Positions 21,211 to 23,038 of a stretch of DNA of 23,038 nt are shown here, one piece after another. This DNA comes from Phlebiopsis flavidoalba (lineage: Eukaryota; Basidiomycota; Agaricomycetes; Polyporales; Phanerochaetaceae): NCBI GenBank assembly GCA_035772785.1, contig JAOCPU010000111.1:1-23038 (forward strand), read 5' to 3'. How positions within the stretch are numbered: position 1 is the stretch's first letter; every line of letters begins with the position of its first letter. Under the pieces are notes generated by a model, which saw only the letters and a list, made by a program, of their open reading frames with translations, was not told the DNA's origin and searched no databases. A program made the translations under genes and the position numbers.

Positions 21211-22333
21211 CGCGGCGCGCACGATCCACCACTTTACGACGCACGCCTGGGCGTCGTTCCTCGGCGGGAGAACGCCTTTCTCGCGCTGTTCCACACACAC
21301 CGGCGTCCCCCTCTCGCGGCTCCGCGCACGGCTGACGACCCACCCCCCCGGTCTGCTCAAGCGTGAGGTAGTAGGACCATGATGTAGCACGATCCCCGCG
21401 TCCTTGCAGTCGACAGCCAGTCTGCTCTTGGCGTCGATGCTTCCGGGCTCTCCGCGCGACCCTCGATCTTGGAGCTCGACAAGAAGCTCTGCCACGCTGT
21501 CGCGAGCCCTCACGCCTCGCGCTGCGACCAGTCGCGTGCGGCGTATCGCCAAACGACGTCGACGAAGCAGCCTCGAACCGGCGTGTACACTCCCCCTTGC
21601 GCGCAGGCCACGCGACGGGACTTGCATTCCTGTCGCCAGCCTCAAAAGTCTCAAACCTGCACCGCGCTGCACCTGTCGCGCTTCCTTCCGTACCGCCCCT
21701 GACGCCGCTCTTCGCCACCCTCCACCTTCGTCCCGCGGTCAGCAGCCACACCGTTACCCCCCGCTCGACACGAACCTGTTCTGGACGACGACGTGGGCGA
21801 AAACGCACGTCACGGGGGGACGTTCAAGACCCTCGCTTGGTCTCCCGCACCGAGACCACGGAATCGCCGACCTGCACAAATGGGTGCCTGCGATTGCCGA
21901 GACCGTCTTGCGCGTCGACCACCGATGTTTGTCCTTCCCATCCCCACCTCCAGGCCACAACATCGACGAGTCCACTCGAGTACCGTGTCCGGCATCCCTC
22001 ATCCTCTGTCTTCATCCTCCGTCCCGCCAACACCTGCACCAGCTCCGATCCCGGACGACCGCGTCGCATCCGCGCGCGCGCAGTGATGGTGGGCCAGCCC
22101 TTGGGACCCCCTGAGCAAGAGCATAACGGAGGAAGCTGCAGCAAGGGCGGCTTACTAGCGTGTCCTTACAATCGTGCAGTCGCGGTCCAAGTTCAAAGAC
22201 GTGAGTGTGCTGCCGCCCCGTCTGCACTTCTGCCGACGGACGCCCCACAACACGAGTCTGGGGGTCCCCCAAGCGATCAATATCAGAACTCTCCCTCCAC
22301 ATGGCCTCATCGCAGCCCGGCAAGGACTTCGAG

Positions 22334-22339
22334 TATAAA
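22334..22339 (+). promoter_or_regulatory. TATA box of the right PLC copy
   Basis: TATAAA in the same context as the left-arm TATA box, about 95 bp upstream of the cognate ATG at 22432. The intervening 5' UTR differs by small indels, including a CAC/CAT repeat at about 22388-22405. Confidence 0.55.
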
Positions 22340-22431
22340 CGGCACACCTCAGGTTCGGCTTCTGACGGTCCTCTGGAAGAGACCTTCCACCACCACCACC
22401 ATCACCCCTGCCCGACTCTACCATCCCCAGC

Positions 22432-23038
22432 ATGGCCAATCCTCCACCAGTCTCGTCGATTCTCCCGCCGAAATGCCTGCTACAGCGGTCGCTGCCGCCC
22501 CAGCCGCAGACAGCAGCATTCCACTACAACAGACCAGCCCAAACGCTCATTGTCTCCAATCCACGAGCCATCACCGCCCGTTGCCAGTGACGCAGCTCGC
22601 GCCTAAGAGAAGCAGCAACTTCAGCACCCGCAGCACTGCCAGCTGCGGCGCCGACGACGCCTGCACATCTCTGAGCAGGCTATCGAACAAAGACGCCAAT
22701 TTGTCCCCACACAGAGCCCCGACGAATGTCCCCGACGACGTGCCTGTGGATACCGACACTGCTGCTCAACGGCGTCGGGCCAATGCCTCAAGCGTCTCTC
22801 TGCGAAAGCACAAACAGAAACACTGGGTACTGTCTTCCCGTCTCGAACCCCCCGACGAGGGCCAGCATATCACTGACTTTGGCCAGTCCAAAGAAACCGA
22901 GCGCATCAGTGGTGAGTGCTCCTATTGTTTATCAAGCCTGTGTCATGTTCTGCTGATCGTGTGTAGTTCCCGACTATTGAGACCTATCAAAGCAGCATCC
23001 GCCACTAGGCTCAGACAGCCCGTTCCGGTACTACCACA
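22432..23038 (+). pseudogene. Right-arm copy of the PLC 5' end, frame-shifted
   Basis: Corresponds to the left PLC start. The ATG at 22432 begins like the left copy (MANPPP) but a two-base insertion near 22450 puts it out of frame, and translation stops after about 50 codons. A later ATG at 22473 opens a frame that stays open to the window end and shares blocks with the left protein (AAPAADSSIP, RSSNFSTRSTASCGADD, TNVPDDVP). The PH-start block is scrambled by compensating indels (LEPPDEGQHI, GQSKETERI in place of LDPDEGQII, RQSKKLRI). The intron 1 donor and acceptor are recognisable (GTGAGTGCTC at 22912; GTGTAG near 22968), but the spliced frame soon meets a stop. Most likely a decaying duplicate. 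Confidence 0.6.

Larger units (their letters stand above)
19990..23038. repeat. Right arm of the large inverted duplication
   Basis: This is the partner of the left arm, in opposite orientation, so the PLC copies at both window ends point outward. Homology starts near 19990-20003 (CTCTGTC followed by the AATGAGCCT block) and runs to the window end. Compared with the left arm it has more disruptive changes: several stops in the first 300 bp, a 2-base insertion just after the PLC start codon, and extra long C runs around 21140-21200. About 17.4 kb of unique sequence separates the arms. The right arm looks like the older or less constrained copy. Confidence 0.85.

Noticed and set aside
20288..21382. 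364-codon open frame on the plus strand of the right arm
   Set aside because: It crosses the F-box-like remnant in a different frame and continues into poly-C DNA absent from the left arm; there is no conserved reading between arms.
22388..22405. Poly-His coding stretch (CAC/CAT repeats)
   Set aside because: It lies between the TATA box and the PLC ATG, i.e. in the 5' UTR, and the left arm has a shorter, non-equivalent version.

Overview
The window looks like nuclear DNA of a basidiomycete fungus, most likely an Agaricomycete. The genes are packed tightly on both strands and split by very short introns (mostly about 36-60 nt, GTRNGT...YAG with CTNAY-like branch sites). Several protein families are typical of mushroom-forming fungi: a fungal TET/JBP-type dioxygenase, a lineage-type BTB/POZ protein, a WD40 protein with a C-terminal membrane anchor, a SUN-domain protein and an FHA-protein kinase. 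No rRNA, tRNA, CRISPR array or recognisable transposase was seen. I had no search tools, so all family names rest on motif recognition.

Layout. The two ends (1-~2560 and ~19990-23038) are diverged inverted copies of one another. Each carries an F-box-like remnant, about 1.2 kb of GC-rich DNA, a TATA box and the 5' end of a phospholipase C gene that reads out of the window. The left PLC start is intact, with a spliceable first intron; the right one has suffered indels. Inside the left arm lie three hairpin-forming repeat units (2668-2902). They are followed by the TET/JBP-like gene (2994-4716, +), the BTB gene (4998-6443, -), about 1.3 kb without a recognisable gene, and a promoter with a perfect 12-bp-arm palindrome and TATA box driving an unknown gene (7885-8616, +).

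Next comes the WD40-TM gene (8640-10162, -), divergently paired with the SUN gene (10364-~11630, +). A five-exon unknown gene (11796-12960, -) is divergently paired with a large unknown gene that has a Pro/Ala-rich tract and a basic/acidic middle (13232-16178, +). Then come the FHA-kinase (16390-18264, +) and, convergent to it, an unknown gene (18512-19340, -). About 650 bp of unassigned DNA leads to the right arm.

How the genes relate. I see no operon-like system. SUN proteins act at the nuclear envelope, the FHA-kinase architecture is that of DNA-damage checkpoint kinases, and TET/JBP enzymes oxidise methylated bases, so several genes have nuclear roles, but nothing shows that they work together. 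A recurrent feature matters for anyone annotating this region. Many genes need a one-base correction, usually removal of one base from a short homopolymer, to keep an otherwise convincing reading frame. This is either assembly error or regional gene decay.
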